Shown here one piece after another: positions 15,307-23,266 of a DNA stretch of 33,559 bases. The notes under the pieces were generated by a model. That model was not told where the DNA came from. It saw nothing but the letters and a program-made list of their open reading frames with translations, and ran no database searches. The translations under genes were made by a program, and so were the position numbers. The stretch spans positions 1 to 33,559 of the forward strand of contig JAIECF010000212.1 of assembly GCA_029068655.1 (NCBI GenBank), read 5' to 3'. The stretch comes from Muribaculaceae bacterium. Lineage in GTDB: Bacteria; Bacteroidota; Bacteroidia; Bacteroidales; Muribaculaceae. Positions within the stretch are counted from its first letter, which is position 1. Every line of letters starts with the position of its first letter.

Positions 15307-15347
15307 CCCGATGGCCTCTGATTTCAAGCTATCGGGTTTGTTTTTTT
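15307..15347 (+). terminator. Strong intrinsic terminator, possibly the body of a tiny RNA
   Basis: CCCGATGGC (15307-15315) pairs with GCTATCGGG (15328-15336) through nine pairs including one G-U, followed by TTTGTTTTTTT. It can end the nuclease-gene transcript. With the promoter at 15264-15295 it would also make an RNA of about 45 nt that is nearly all hairpin. Confidence 0.85.
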
Positions 15348-15386
15348 ATATGGATGATAAATCTTATCACTCTACTCAATTTTCCA

Positions 15387-15442
15387 TGTGTACACTTTTT
15401 TGCACACAAATTTGTTATTCCATTATAAAAGTATTATCTTTG
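15387..15442 (+). promoter_or_regulatory. Toxin-antitoxin promoter and likely operator
   Basis: TTTG (15411-15414), 20 bp, TATCTTTG (15435-15442) is a perfect promoter. Just upstream TGTGTACA (15387-15394) and TGCACACA (15401-15408) form a near-perfect inverted repeat, a likely site for autoregulation by the Phd-type antitoxin. Confidence 0.75.
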
Positions 15443-15463
15443 CATTCATAAAATCGAATAATT

Positions 15464-15715
15464 ATGCAAGCACTATCTGTAAGAGACTACCGTAACAATC
15501 TCGCCGCATCTTTCGATCGCGCTAATAAAGGAGAAACCGTTATCATACGTCGCCGAGGACAGCTCTTTGCCCTCACAAGTCTTGGATCTGAGGATGTGAC
15601 TATATCCCCCCAACTCCAGAAACGTATTGACGAAGCTCGGAAGGCTTATCGAAATGGTAAATGTATTTCATGTAAAACCCCTAAAGACCTCACCGATTAT
15701 CTTGATTCCCTTTGA
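15464..15715 (+). CDS. Phd/YefM-type antitoxin
   Basis: An 83-residue antitoxin. The N-terminal Phd/YefM DNA-binding fold is shown by MQALSVRDYRNNLAASFDRA and by ETVIIRRRGQLFALTSL; the C-terminal half is a polar helix that should wrap the toxin. In this family the antitoxin neutralises the mRNA interferase and represses its own promoter. The stop codon overlaps the toxin start by one base (TGATG). Confidence 0.88.
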   Translation: MQALSVRDYRNNLAASFDRANKGETVIIRRRGQLFALTSLGSEDVTISPQLQKRIDEARKAYRNGKCISCKTPKDLTDYLDSL

Positions 15716-15987
15716 TGTATACCATTGACTTTGATCCGAAGCTTGAAAAGACTCTCAAGAAATGGAAGAAATCGAATCCTATTCTTTTCAAGAAACTTAC
15801 AAAGGTCCTTCTTGCTATCCAACAGGATCCTCGCCATGGCATCGGACATCCTGAACCATTAGTTAAAGGAAACGATATCACATATTCTCGCCACATCTCT
15901 GCTCATGACAGAATCATATATGACATCTATGATATGGAGATACATGTACTTGTCTTGGAGATAGAGGGACATTACAACGACAAATAA
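15715..15987 (+). CDS. Txe/YoeB-type mRNA interferase toxin
   Basis: The ATG at 15715 gives 90 residues. The family pattern is clear: LEKTLKKWKKSNPILFKKLT, then DPRHGIGHPEPLVKG, the SRHISAHDRIIYDI core and the C-terminal GHY (LEIEGHYNDK), with the conserved Glu, Arg, His and Tyr of the ribosome-dependent RelE/YoeB nuclease. It cleaves mRNA in the A site when freed from the antitoxin. It is translated with the antitoxin through the TGATG overlap. The pair may stabilise the island. Confidence 0.9.
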   Translation: MYTIDFDPKLEKTLKKWKKSNPILFKKLTKVLLAIQQDPRHGIGHPEPLVKGNDITYSRHISAHDRIIYDIYDMEIHVLVLEIEGHYNDK

Positions 15988-15995
15988 ATTTCATT

Positions 15996-16136
15996 ATGTA
16001 TTTAAAACCTCAGACGCGCCGCTGCTTGAAATGCAGCCATACATTCACCTATATGCAGGGAGACCTTATCTTCGAGATGTTTCCTAAGTGCCCTAAATGC
16101 GGCTCAATCCTGACTCGGAAGGCAAGCTTTATTTAA
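15996..16136 (+). CDS. 46-residue zinc-ribbon protein, second copy
   Basis: A short gene starting 8 bp after the toxin stop. The protein has CLKC and CPKC pairs in TRRCLKCSHTFTYMQGD and FPKCPKCGSILTRKASF, the same spacing as the 47-residue protein at 14325. It may be read with the toxin-antitoxin operon, but its likeness to the other copy, and the nuclease fragment just downstream, suggest that it is the left part of a duplicated zinc-ribbon/nuclease unit. Confidence 0.75.
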   Translation: MYLKPQTRRCLKCSHTFTYMQGDLIFEMFPKCPKCGSILTRKASFI

Positions 16137-16213
16137 TATTTTTTCTGCGCTGATCTACACCTTCCCTACATTGTCGGAGTAAAAAAAATTCTGCGCCCAG
16201 CCTTCTGTTCGTA

Positions 16214-16357
16214 CAGTATCTGGACAGCCTCGACCTCGTGCCCCACGAAGACACCGACTGCCGCACAATGCGCCTCGTCTACCGCCCGGCTCACCTCGCC
16301 TTCAAGCATCGCGGCGGGGTCGCCAACGCCATCAATATCAAATCCCACTTCAACTGA
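16214..16357 (+). pseudogene. Truncated copy of the HNH-type nuclease C-terminus
   Basis: From about 16226 to the TGA at 16355-16357 the sequence encodes LDLVPHEDTDCRTMRLVYRP and on to the end of the nuclease domain, almost the same as the last 43 codons of the 14551 gene, with mostly silent changes. Reading back in this frame gives a stop at 16151-16153 and no start codon between, so it is a remnant. Mostly silent differences suggest that the copy was under selection before truncation, or was exchanged recently. Confidence 0.85.
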
Positions 16358-16436
16358 TCATCAATAGTCGGAATTCCATCCGCCGGAGATTGTGGTGAGA
16401 ACGCTGTGAGTACGAAAAAGAATCCTTATAATATAA

Positions 16437-16468
16437 AAACGGATGCATGTTTATATATGCATCCGTTT
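16437..16468 (-). terminator. 12-bp hairpin ending the minus-strand pair
   Basis: AAACGGATGCAT (16437-16448) pairs with 16457-16468. On the minus strand TTTTTATATTATAAGG follows. It ends the 21941-16499 transcript. Nothing further is seen between 16358 and 16436. Confidence 0.85.
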
Positions 16469-16498
16469 CTCATTCTTATAATAGTAAGTAGGAGTCTG

Positions 16499-17896
16499 TT
16501 ATCTTATTATTGTCTTGACGATGCTGTCGCCGCTACGAAGGATGTAGACACCGGGATTTAGAAGTCTGAGCTCCCCGCGCAGACAACCCTTCTTAATCAA
16601 CATGCCGTTCATATTGTAGACATCCACCAGAGCATTCGGGTCAGCGAAGATAGCCTCCACACCGGAGAGGATCGTGATCACGCACTCTGCCTTCTGATTC
16701 GAGCCATCGACAGTAGAAACTGTGATGATACATGTTCCTTCCTTGAGTACTTTCACATTTCCTTCAGCATCAACGACGGCAACAGTTTCATCGCTCGACT
16801 CAAAAGTCAGGATCTTGTCGGTAGCATTTTCCGGAAGCACGACAGCCGAGATCTTGAACTCATTTCCTTCTTCGCCGCTCCATTCCGTCGGATCAATGAC
16901 TATCGACTCAACAAGAATCGGGAGGACATGTACGTTGCAATTAGCGCTGACATTTCCGCAAGTAGCAGTGATTACTGCATCCCCGACAGCCATAGCAGTC
17001 ACGTTGCCTTCGTTATCTACAGTTGCAACCGATTCATCGGATGAAGACCAAGTCACAATCTTGTCAGTGGCATTCTCGGGAGCGACGGTAGCCGTGAGAG
17101 CTGCTGTCTCGCCCTCGGTCAGACTAAGCTCAGCCTTGCTGATTGCTATTGATTCAACCGGAATGATGTTTGCGGCAACAGTCACAGAACAAGTCGCAGT
17201 CTTGCCATTAGCCGATGTGGCAGTGATGGTGGCAGTCCCAGCCTTGACAGCAGTCACTACGCCCTTGTCTGATACAGTCGCAACCGATTCGTCGGATGAA
17301 GTCCAAGTCACAGTCTTGTCGGTGGCATTCTCGGGAGCGACGGCAGCCGTGAGAGATGCTGTCTCGCCCTCGGTCAGACTAAGTTCTGTCGTATTCAGGG
17401 CAATGTCAGTCACCATTACACCAATATATGCAGATGTAGAATCAAATGCAACATCTCCGGCCTCACCGTCGATAAACATTATATTGGAAACCTCGACGGT
17501 GCCACCTGCGAAATCATCAGCAACCGAGACACTCAGATTGACCAGAACTCCACTGTCTCCCTTAAACGGAATACTATTCGCTGTAAACGAACCCATAATA
17601 AACGATTCGTCGGAAAGCATATTGCTGTTTATCCTATAATCCCCGTCGCCAGCACGTGATGTCAGCGTGATATCGAGTTCTCCGTCACTTCCCTTTATGA
17701 CCTGAAGTCCTTCCGGAAGTCTGACCTCAGCCTGAAAACCATAGTAATCCTGAGAATTGTCGAGGATAAACTGTAATGTTCCCGTCTCGCCGAGTTTCAT
17801 ATCAACAGGTTCGATGTAAAACCTGTCTGCTGCCGCTCCGAAAGGAGCGGCAAGCATCAGAAGCATTAGGAATGCGATTATATATTTCCTATTCAT
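16499..17896 (-). CDS. Exported cohesin-like / BIG2 protein with T9SS-like tail
   Basis: A 465-residue secreted protein. A signal peptide (1-22) is followed by a cohesin-like beta domain (about 23-160, with GETGTLQFILDNSQDYYGFQ). Three bacterial Ig-like BIG2 domains follow (about 165-247, 248-330 and 331-408); they repeat the pattern PENATDKxVTWxSSDESVAT. The end (about 415-465, VDVYNMNGMLIKKG then GVYILRSGDSIVKTIIR) looks like a type IX secretion or por-type sorting domain. It probably sits on or leaves the cell surface. The gene is 1 bp downstream of the large metalloprotease gene, so the two are one operon. The dockerin-like part of that protein raises the chance that the two bind each other. 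Confidence 0.85.
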   Translation of the reverse strand: MNRKYIIAFLMLLMLAAPFGAAADRFYIEPVDMKLGETGTLQFILDNSQDYYGFQAEVRLPEGLQVIKGSDGELDITLTSRAGDGDYRINSNMLSDESFIMGSFTANSIPFKGDSGVLVNLSVSVADDFAGGTVEVSNIMFIDGEAGDVAFDSTSAYIGVMVTDIALNTTELSLTEGETASLTAAVAPENATDKTVTWTSSDESVATVSDKGVVTAVKAGTATITATSANGKTATCSVTVAANIIPVESIAISKAELSLTEGETAALTATVAPENATDKIVTWSSSDESVATVDNEGNVTAMAVGDAVITATCGNVSANCNVHVLPILVESIVIDPTEWSGEEGNEFKISAVVLPENATDKILTFESSDETVAVVDAEGNVKVLKEGTCIITVSTVDGSNQKAECVITILSGVEAIFADPNALVDVYNMNGMLIKKGCLRGELRLLNPGVYILRSGDSIVKTIIR

Positions 17897-17897
17897 A

Positions 17898-20800
17898 TCA
17901 CAAAACTACTTTAAGGGTCTTTTCACCTGCCTTGACGATATAGAGACCTGATGGCAGACTGATTGTTTCAATGGCTTCATTACCCATGAAACACCTGATT
18001 ACCTGTCCTTCCAAGGTACATACCTCAATTATCTTTCCGATCGCATTGGATATGCAGATGCCCTCAGAAAATTTCTCAATCCGTATAGCATCCTTAGCAA
18101 TACCTTCTACTCCAGTCATGTCTCCTATTCTGCAACCAAGAACGTATTCATTTGCTTCCGTGTCAGCAGCCAGAATATTTGATATTGTCAAGCCTTCGAT
18201 GTCTGACATACTGCCGTCCGCTAAAATTTCAAGTATAGGCTCATCGCAGTCGGTGAAAGCTTTGTTTCCGAGATCGAAGAGAGCTATGCGAAGATGGTTT
18301 TCGTCAAGCCACATTGTCTCCAGAGAATGCGCGGCCGCTCTGCCGCCTGTCTTTACCTCTACATTTCTACCATCCGGAATAAAGATATCAGCCTGAAGAG
18401 CCACATATTCCGTAGAATTGTCAAGCTTGATTGCCAAAGAAGTCTTACCGTCACCGGTCGCTGACAATGCTTCGATCATAAGCGCATCAGCTGACACATA
18501 CGTCTCGTCGTAAGCGTTGGGAATACGCTTTTGCCCTAAAGCAGAGATCGGTTGGGCGAGAGCGAGTTTTACAGTCGCGAATGCATCTGCGAAGGTGATG
18601 ATTCCATCCTCGCTGCCATTGGCGTTAGCGCCCACTGTATAGAACTCCGTCCACTCGTCTTCATCCCAATCTTCAGGCGCAGACTTCTTCTTCACTACAT
18701 AGTTCGATATGTCTACGGCATCAGCAATCGTAATGCTTCCGTTCCAATTGGCGTCTCCTGTCTGAGGATAGCACTTAAGTGTACATTCAGAGGATATATC
18801 ACCGCAGGAAGCCGTGATAGTAACTTTTCCTACTCCAATGACCGTCACTTCACCGTTTTCATCTACCATAGCCACAGATTCATCGCTCGATGACCATGTC
18901 ACAATCTTATCTGTTGCCTTATCGGGAACCACCGTGGCAGAGACCATAATGTTTTCACCGATCTTGCAATCTTCACGTGAGGGTTGCAGAAGAATACTTT
19001 CCACCGGTATGAATGGTCCCGGATACTCTATCCTTCGGGATTTGACTGTAGCCACATCGCCCCCTTCACCTAATGCCTGAACAATAAGGATCAGATTTCC
19101 GCCGGGCATAGAGGAAATGTCGGCTCTCAGCTGTGCGGAAGAGCGTGTAAGCGAGCCATTGCTGTCTCCGCTTATTTCCATTCCACTCTCCTCATGTATG
19201 ATCCTCCAGGTGAACCCGAAATTCGAGCCTTCCTCCGAGTTCAATCCAAACACCAGCAAAGTATCTTCTAACTCTGCAAACAGTTCCCAGCCGTCTTCGG
19301 AATCGTCAGGCTCGAATATGAGGGTCTCGACAAAATTATACGTCTGTTCGTTGCCAGCCTTGTCAGATATTTGCATTTTCGCAAGTCCCCAGATGCCCGG
19401 AGCTGAACCTCGGGGTAATAAATGAGTAATCTGATAACGTCCCCATATAGTAGGATCTCCTTCGAAGTAAGGAGAATAAGAGTTTTCATGATAAAACCAG
19501 TCGCCATGCATAATACCTTGTGGGTCACGAAATTCATAGTGTATTGGACCAACGCCGGATATATTGTCTCTCGCATAAAACGTGACCGTCACTTTCGTCT
19601 CCCCGTCAGGATTTTCCGGATGCGTGGGCTCTGCATACACGAGCATCCTGTTAAGATCTATCTCAGGCGCCTTGTAATCCGGATTTGGCGTATTTATAAA
19701 TATTTCCTGTACCTTTTCATGATCGGGGGAGTCGGAGAAGTTCACTGTCTTTTCTGTCCCTGCCTTATCATAATAGGTTATGTGTGTAACGAAATAATTA
19801 GCCGACGGGAAATACTCCTTGATAACGTATGTAATCTCTGCCTCTCCGGTCTCCTCATTATACGATCCGTAGGTATCGGTCAGTCCGGTGCCACCTTTCG
19901 ACCATCCCTCATAGTCATTGTCCACACGCGCGAAAGTATTACTTATACCGACATTATCTTTAACCTTATATCTGATCTTAAGTAACTGGACTTTGTGACC
20001 ATCTTCTTCTCCATCAGTCAGTTCATACCGCAGGCTTCCGCTTTCGTATTCCGGTGACATCAGATCCTCTTCCGGATTGTTGACATATACATTGGTCACG
20101 CAGTCATTCTTTCCTTCATAACGCGCATTACCGACATTATCATACACACCAATATCACCACATGTCCAATATCCGGCTTTTGAATATTTGCTCACGATAG
20201 CCTCGCCACGTAGAAGATGTCCGTTCCCGTCGACAGGATGCATCCAGAGGTCGACAAACTGCGCGCATTCCTCTCCAAACTGATCCTTGAAATGTGGTGC
20301 TGAAATCCTTACGAAAGCATTTGAGGCATCATCCTGAAAACCCTCTTCATGATTCAGCGATATCTCCATGACGATATGTTTATCCTCATCCGGAGCTCCG
20401 GTGACGGTTATGTCGACCTTATTGATCTTACCCGGATAGTCATAGTCGGGATAAAGGTTGAGCACCTCAAAAGTCAGGTGGTCCGGAATCGACGATATAT
20501 ATCTTGTACCGTGCATGATACGGTCGCGTATGAAATCATACTTTTCCGGAGCGCGGCTCATAAGTTTCTCAGGATCCTTCAGATAATATGCCACCGACTC
20601 TGCCATATCCTCGTTGGGATTATGGGCATGGGAATATGCCGATACGAATTCCGTGGTCTTGGTAGTGCTCCATCCCAAATCAGGATCATCACCTGCATTG
20701 GGATCCCTATACCATCCTCCCAACTCCGTCCAGTCTTTTCTTATTTCCTCCGAGAAGGTGAACGCCCAAAGGAAGTGGGTCTTTTCATGCAGGATAAGCC

Positions 20801-21941
20801 GCTGGGTATCGAATTGCTCGTTATTGCCGGAGAAGGCCGCCCCCTTGTCAGATACCATAAACTCTATATATCCGTTTTCCTGACACCATGCCACAGCGGC
20901 TGCCTCCTGATATATGGGATGGGGGTGACCGTTAAGACGCCGAATAAGATATTTCAGATTCGGAGTCACATGGAAACCCTCCGGAAGCTCCTCAAACATG
21001 TTTATTATTGCCACAAGTTCCGAAGGTAAAAATTCCTGAAAACATTCGCGGTCTTCATTCGTAGTATTGGCAGTCAGTTCCTTATAGTCAGGTACATTAA
21101 CCGACACACCGAACCGCTGATCAAGTATCTGATCAATCGCACCCTTATCCTCTCCGAAATCAGTCACGATTTTTGTAAGGGCGTGATGAAGTCTTTTCGA
21201 AAAGAATCTGCCTCTGACTCCGTCAAGATTGACAAGGAATGGATTGGCGTATGCGAATGCATCCTGTGAGATCGTGACTGTATTACCTCCCTCTTCCTTC
21301 TGCATGGTAAGGTCGTCAGTTAGTTTATCTTCCGTAAGGATGAATTTACAATATGCCATACCTGCATAGTCACGGGGAAGGGTCTTGACCGTCTCCAGAA
21401 TACGGTAGGCATATTCCTGGGTCCAGGGCTTTCCCTCATCAACAAGAATGATATGATACTGATCTTTCAATATAGCCATCGACGGGACATCGGATGGAAC
21501 TATCTTCTTCCCAAGGAACTCGACTTCAGGACGTGTGTTTATATGGCTTGTCTGTGTGTAGCCGCCTACACTTCCGTCCGACTCCCACAAGTGGTGCCAG
21601 TTGTCGGGGTCATCATCCATTTTGGTGATGGCAAGCTTTATTCCGACTGAGGGCTCTACACTATCGTCTTCATTGACCCTCACCTGTAGGGTCTTGGGAA
21701 GATTGTAGCCGCTTGCCTCAACCTTGACGGAATGAAGGCCCGGAATCACATCCGTGAAGTCCACGGATCCATTGCTCTTTACTTGCTTTGAAATGAGAAT
21801 CTTCTCGGAACTGATGGAGATCACTGCACTATCGCCGGGCATGAGCCCGCTGAGCTCAGTCCTCACCAAAGCACACTCCGCATTCAATCCTGATAAAACA
21901 AGAAAGAGCAAGCACAGAATCTTTACATGCATTCGTTTCAT
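17898..21941 (-). CDS. Large exported HExxH metalloprotease with BIG2, dockerin-like and cohesin-like domains
   Basis: A 1347-residue protein. The signal peptide (1-24) is followed by a PEGA/carboxypeptidase-regulatory-like domain (about 25-105). A zincin domain (about 130-470) has H385-E386-K-T-H389 in LILHEKTHFLW and a likely third ligand E448 in NEDMAESVAYYL, the layout of gluzincins such as lethal-factor-like proteases. Ig-like beta domains fill 480-970. A BIG2 domain (about 980-1058) precedes a dockerin-like segment (about 1060-1125, GDANWNGSITIADAVDISNY, then a second NGSEDGIITFADA), a cohesin-like domain (about 1145-1270) and a T9SS-like tail (about 1280-1347). It should act outside the cell on protein. 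The promoter at 22036-22092 carries the shared 17-bp operator. Confidence 0.85.
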   Translation of the reverse strand: MKRMHVKILCLLFLVLSGLNAECALVRTELSGLMPGDSAVISISSEKILISKQVKSNGSVDFTDVIPGLHSVKVEASGYNLPKTLQVRVNEDDSVEPSVGIKLAITKMDDDPDNWHHLWESDGSVGGYTQTSHINTRPEVEFLGKKIVPSDVPSMAILKDQYHIILVDEGKPWTQEYAYRILETVKTLPRDYAGMAYCKFILTEDKLTDDLTMQKEEGGNTVTISQDAFAYANPFLVNLDGVRGRFFSKRLHHALTKIVTDFGEDKGAIDQILDQRFGVSVNVPDYKELTANTTNEDRECFQEFLPSELVAIINMFEELPEGFHVTPNLKYLIRRLNGHPHPIYQEAAAVAWCQENGYIEFMVSDKGAAFSGNNEQFDTQRLILHEKTHFLWAFTFSEEIRKDWTELGGWYRDPNAGDDPDLGWSTTKTTEFVSAYSHAHNPNEDMAESVAYYLKDPEKLMSRAPEKYDFIRDRIMHGTRYISSIPDHLTFEVLNLYPDYDYPGKINKVDITVTGAPDEDKHIVMEISLNHEEGFQDDASNAFVRISAPHFKDQFGEECAQFVDLWMHPVDGNGHLLRGEAIVSKYSKAGYWTCGDIGVYDNVGNARYEGKNDCVTNVYVNNPEEDLMSPEYESGSLRYELTDGEEDGHKVQLLKIRYKVKDNVGISNTFARVDNDYEGWSKGGTGLTDTYGSYNEETGEAEITYVIKEYFPSANYFVTHITYYDKAGTEKTVNFSDSPDHEKVQEIFINTPNPDYKAPEIDLNRMLVYAEPTHPENPDGETKVTVTFYARDNISGVGPIHYEFRDPQGIMHGDWFYHENSYSPYFEGDPTIWGRYQITHLLPRGSAPGIWGLAKMQISDKAGNEQTYNFVETLIFEPDDSEDGWELFAELEDTLLVFGLNSEEGSNFGFTWRIIHEESGMEISGDSNGSLTRSSAQLRADISSMPGGNLILIVQALGEGGDVATVKSRRIEYPGPFIPVESILLQPSREDCKIGENIMVSATVVPDKATDKIVTWSSSDESVAMVDENGEVTVIGVGKVTITASCGDISSECTLKCYPQTGDANWNGSITIADAVDISNYVVKKKSAPEDWDEDEWTEFYTVGANANGSEDGIITFADAFATVKLALAQPISALGQKRIPNAYDETYVSADALMIEALSATGDGKTSLAIKLDNSTEYVALQADIFIPDGRNVEVKTGGRAAAHSLETMWLDENHLRIALFDLGNKAFTDCDEPILEILADGSMSDIEGLTISNILAADTEANEYVLGCRIGDMTGVEGIAKDAIRIEKFSEGICISNAIGKIIEVCTLEGQVIRCFMGNEAIETISLPSGLYIVKAGEKTLKVVL

Positions 21942-22035
21942 AATTTAGATATTTCGTAGTTTATTATTTTACCGCTTTCAGAATATTGTTCCTGCTCTCA
22001 GTCCCCATAGGGAAATATGAGTATAATCTTTGATG

Positions 22036-22092
22036 CAAAGTTAACGAATTCCGTCATAAATTCCAACATGCGATTGGTTCAACTTAGTCCAA
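22036..22092 (-). promoter_or_regulatory. 17-bp direct-repeat operator with promoter (site 3)
   Basis: On the minus strand TTGGACTAAGTTGAACC (22092-22076), 8 bp, GTTG, 20 bp, then TAACTTTG (22043-22036). It drives the 17898-21941 gene. The box also has partial dyad symmetry (GGTTNNACTNAGTNNAACC). Confidence 0.8.
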
Positions 22093-22155
22093 CCTTATAA
22101 AAAATATCAGAAAGCATCCTGAAGTAATAAAGGGGATATTTAAAAAACTTCCATC

Positions 22156-22212
22156 TTGAACCAAGTTGAACTGTAAAATTCTTTCTCTTGCCGGAATTTT
22201 TAGCTATTTTTG
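22156..22212 (+). promoter_or_regulatory. 17-bp direct-repeat operator with promoter (site 2)
   Basis: TTGAACCAAGTTGAACT (22156-22172), 8 bp, CTTT (22181-22184), 20 bp, then TATTTTTG (22205-22212). It drives the fimbrillin-to-kinase operon. Sites 2 and 3 face away from each other in the 329-bp gap between the two divergent operons; the rest of that gap is AT-rich without a gene. Confidence 0.8.
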
Positions 22213-22270
22213 CACTAAGAATTCAATCCCCCACTATTCAGTGGGCTATCTGTAAACAGAATTATCGATT

Positions 22271-23179
22271 ATGAAGTTCTCTTTTAAATGCCATATGCTT
22301 CTCATCTCCGCAGCTTTTCAGGCAGGATGCTCCGGAGGACAGGATTCTCCGGAACCCTCTCCCACAACCCCGACCACTCCTACGGAAAAGAAAATGGAGA
22401 TCCGTATCAGTCCGTCCATGACCAGAGCTACCGACTATGGTTTCGAAAGCGGTGACTGCATCGGTCTCTACGTAGTGAACTATTCCGGTTCCACCCCCGG
22501 TTCACTCTCCGACAGCGGCAACAATGTCGACAACATGCGCTTCACCTACGACGGCACCTGGATTCCCGACAATACCATCACCTGGACCGACAGCCAGACT
22601 CACGCCGACTTCTACCTATACTATCCATACGCCAACGTGAAGAACGTCGCCGCACATCCCTTCTCGGTAAAGGCCGACCAGTCTACTGAAGCCGCCTATA
22701 AGGCATCCGACCTGATGGCCGGAAAGACGCTTGACGTGGCTCCTTCGGAAGATGCCATATCAATTCCCGTCAGCCATGCCATGAGCCGCATCACCATAAC
22801 TCTTGAGGCAGGCAACGGTTTCACCGCCGAGTCTCTCGCCAAAGCGGATGTAACGGTGAAAATCAACGGCGTGAAATGCGATGCCAGTCTTAACATCGCA
22901 TCCGGAGCCGTCACTGCTTCCGGAAATCCGGCCTCAGTCGTTCCTTTCCACGATAACAACGAATACAAGGCTCTCATTGTGCCCCAGACTGTAGAAGAGG
23001 GCAACCTGATCACGGTCACAGCCGACGGCCGCGACTTCAACCTACGCAAGGCTTTCACTTTCGAGAGCACCAGGAGCTATAAGTTCACTGTCACCCTGTC
23101 AAAGACTTCGGCCGGAGTCAACGTCAACATCAATCCCTGGATCGAAGACGGAGAAGACAATGGCGGCACTGCTGAGTAA
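22271..23179 (+). CDS. Fimbrillin-family lipoprotein
   Basis: A 302-residue lipoprotein with a signal peptide ending in AAFQAGC (C20). It has a Pro/Thr-rich linker and then a fimbrillin-like (Mfa-like) domain with the family motif TRATDYGFESGDCIGLYVVN and later TDSQTHADFYLYYPY. Proteins of this family are the stalk or tip units of Bacteroidales surface pili and are exported as lipoproteins before cleavage and polymerisation. It is the first gene of a seven-gene operon and shares its domain with the next two genes' N-termini. Positions -3 to -1 of the lipobox (QAG) are unusual. Confidence 0.88.
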   Translation: MKFSFKCHMLLISAAFQAGCSGGQDSPEPSPTTPTTPTEKKMEIRISPSMTRATDYGFESGDCIGLYVVNYSGSTPGSLSDSGNNVDNMRFTYDGTWIPDNTITWTDSQTHADFYLYYPYANVKNVAAHPFSVKADQSTEAAYKASDLMAGKTLDVAPSEDAISIPVSHAMSRITITLEAGNGFTAESLAKADVTVKINGVKCDASLNIASGAVTASGNPASVVPFHDNNEYKALIVPQTVEEGNLITVTADGRDFNLRKAFTFESTRSYKFTVTLSKTSAGVNVNINPWIEDGEDNGGTAE

Positions 23180-23206
23180 TTCATAATTCATAATGCATAA
23201 TTTTCA
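23179..23206 (+). repeat. AATTCATAAT/AATGCATAAT micro-repeat
   Basis: The gap after the first fimbrillin gene begins with repeated ATTCATAAT and ATGCATAAT units, the same family as at 4931-5000, 5044-5069 and 32246-32271. A TAATTTG stretch near 23250 precedes the next gene but no full promoter is seen. Confidence 0.55.
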
Positions 23207-23266
23207 GTCTATGAAATTCAGGCGATAATGCATCCCGGTAATATGCGTTAATTTGATTAGTTACTT

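Noticed and set aside
16166..16348. Minus-strand open frame over the nuclease remnant
   Set aside because: It is the antisense shadow of the plus-strand nuclease sequence, as is the similar frame at 14932-15216.
7171..16498. Island as an integrative element with integrase or transposase
   Set aside because: No integrase, transposase, relaxase or tRNA-type attachment site is seen; only codon-use contrast and repeats suggest acquisition.
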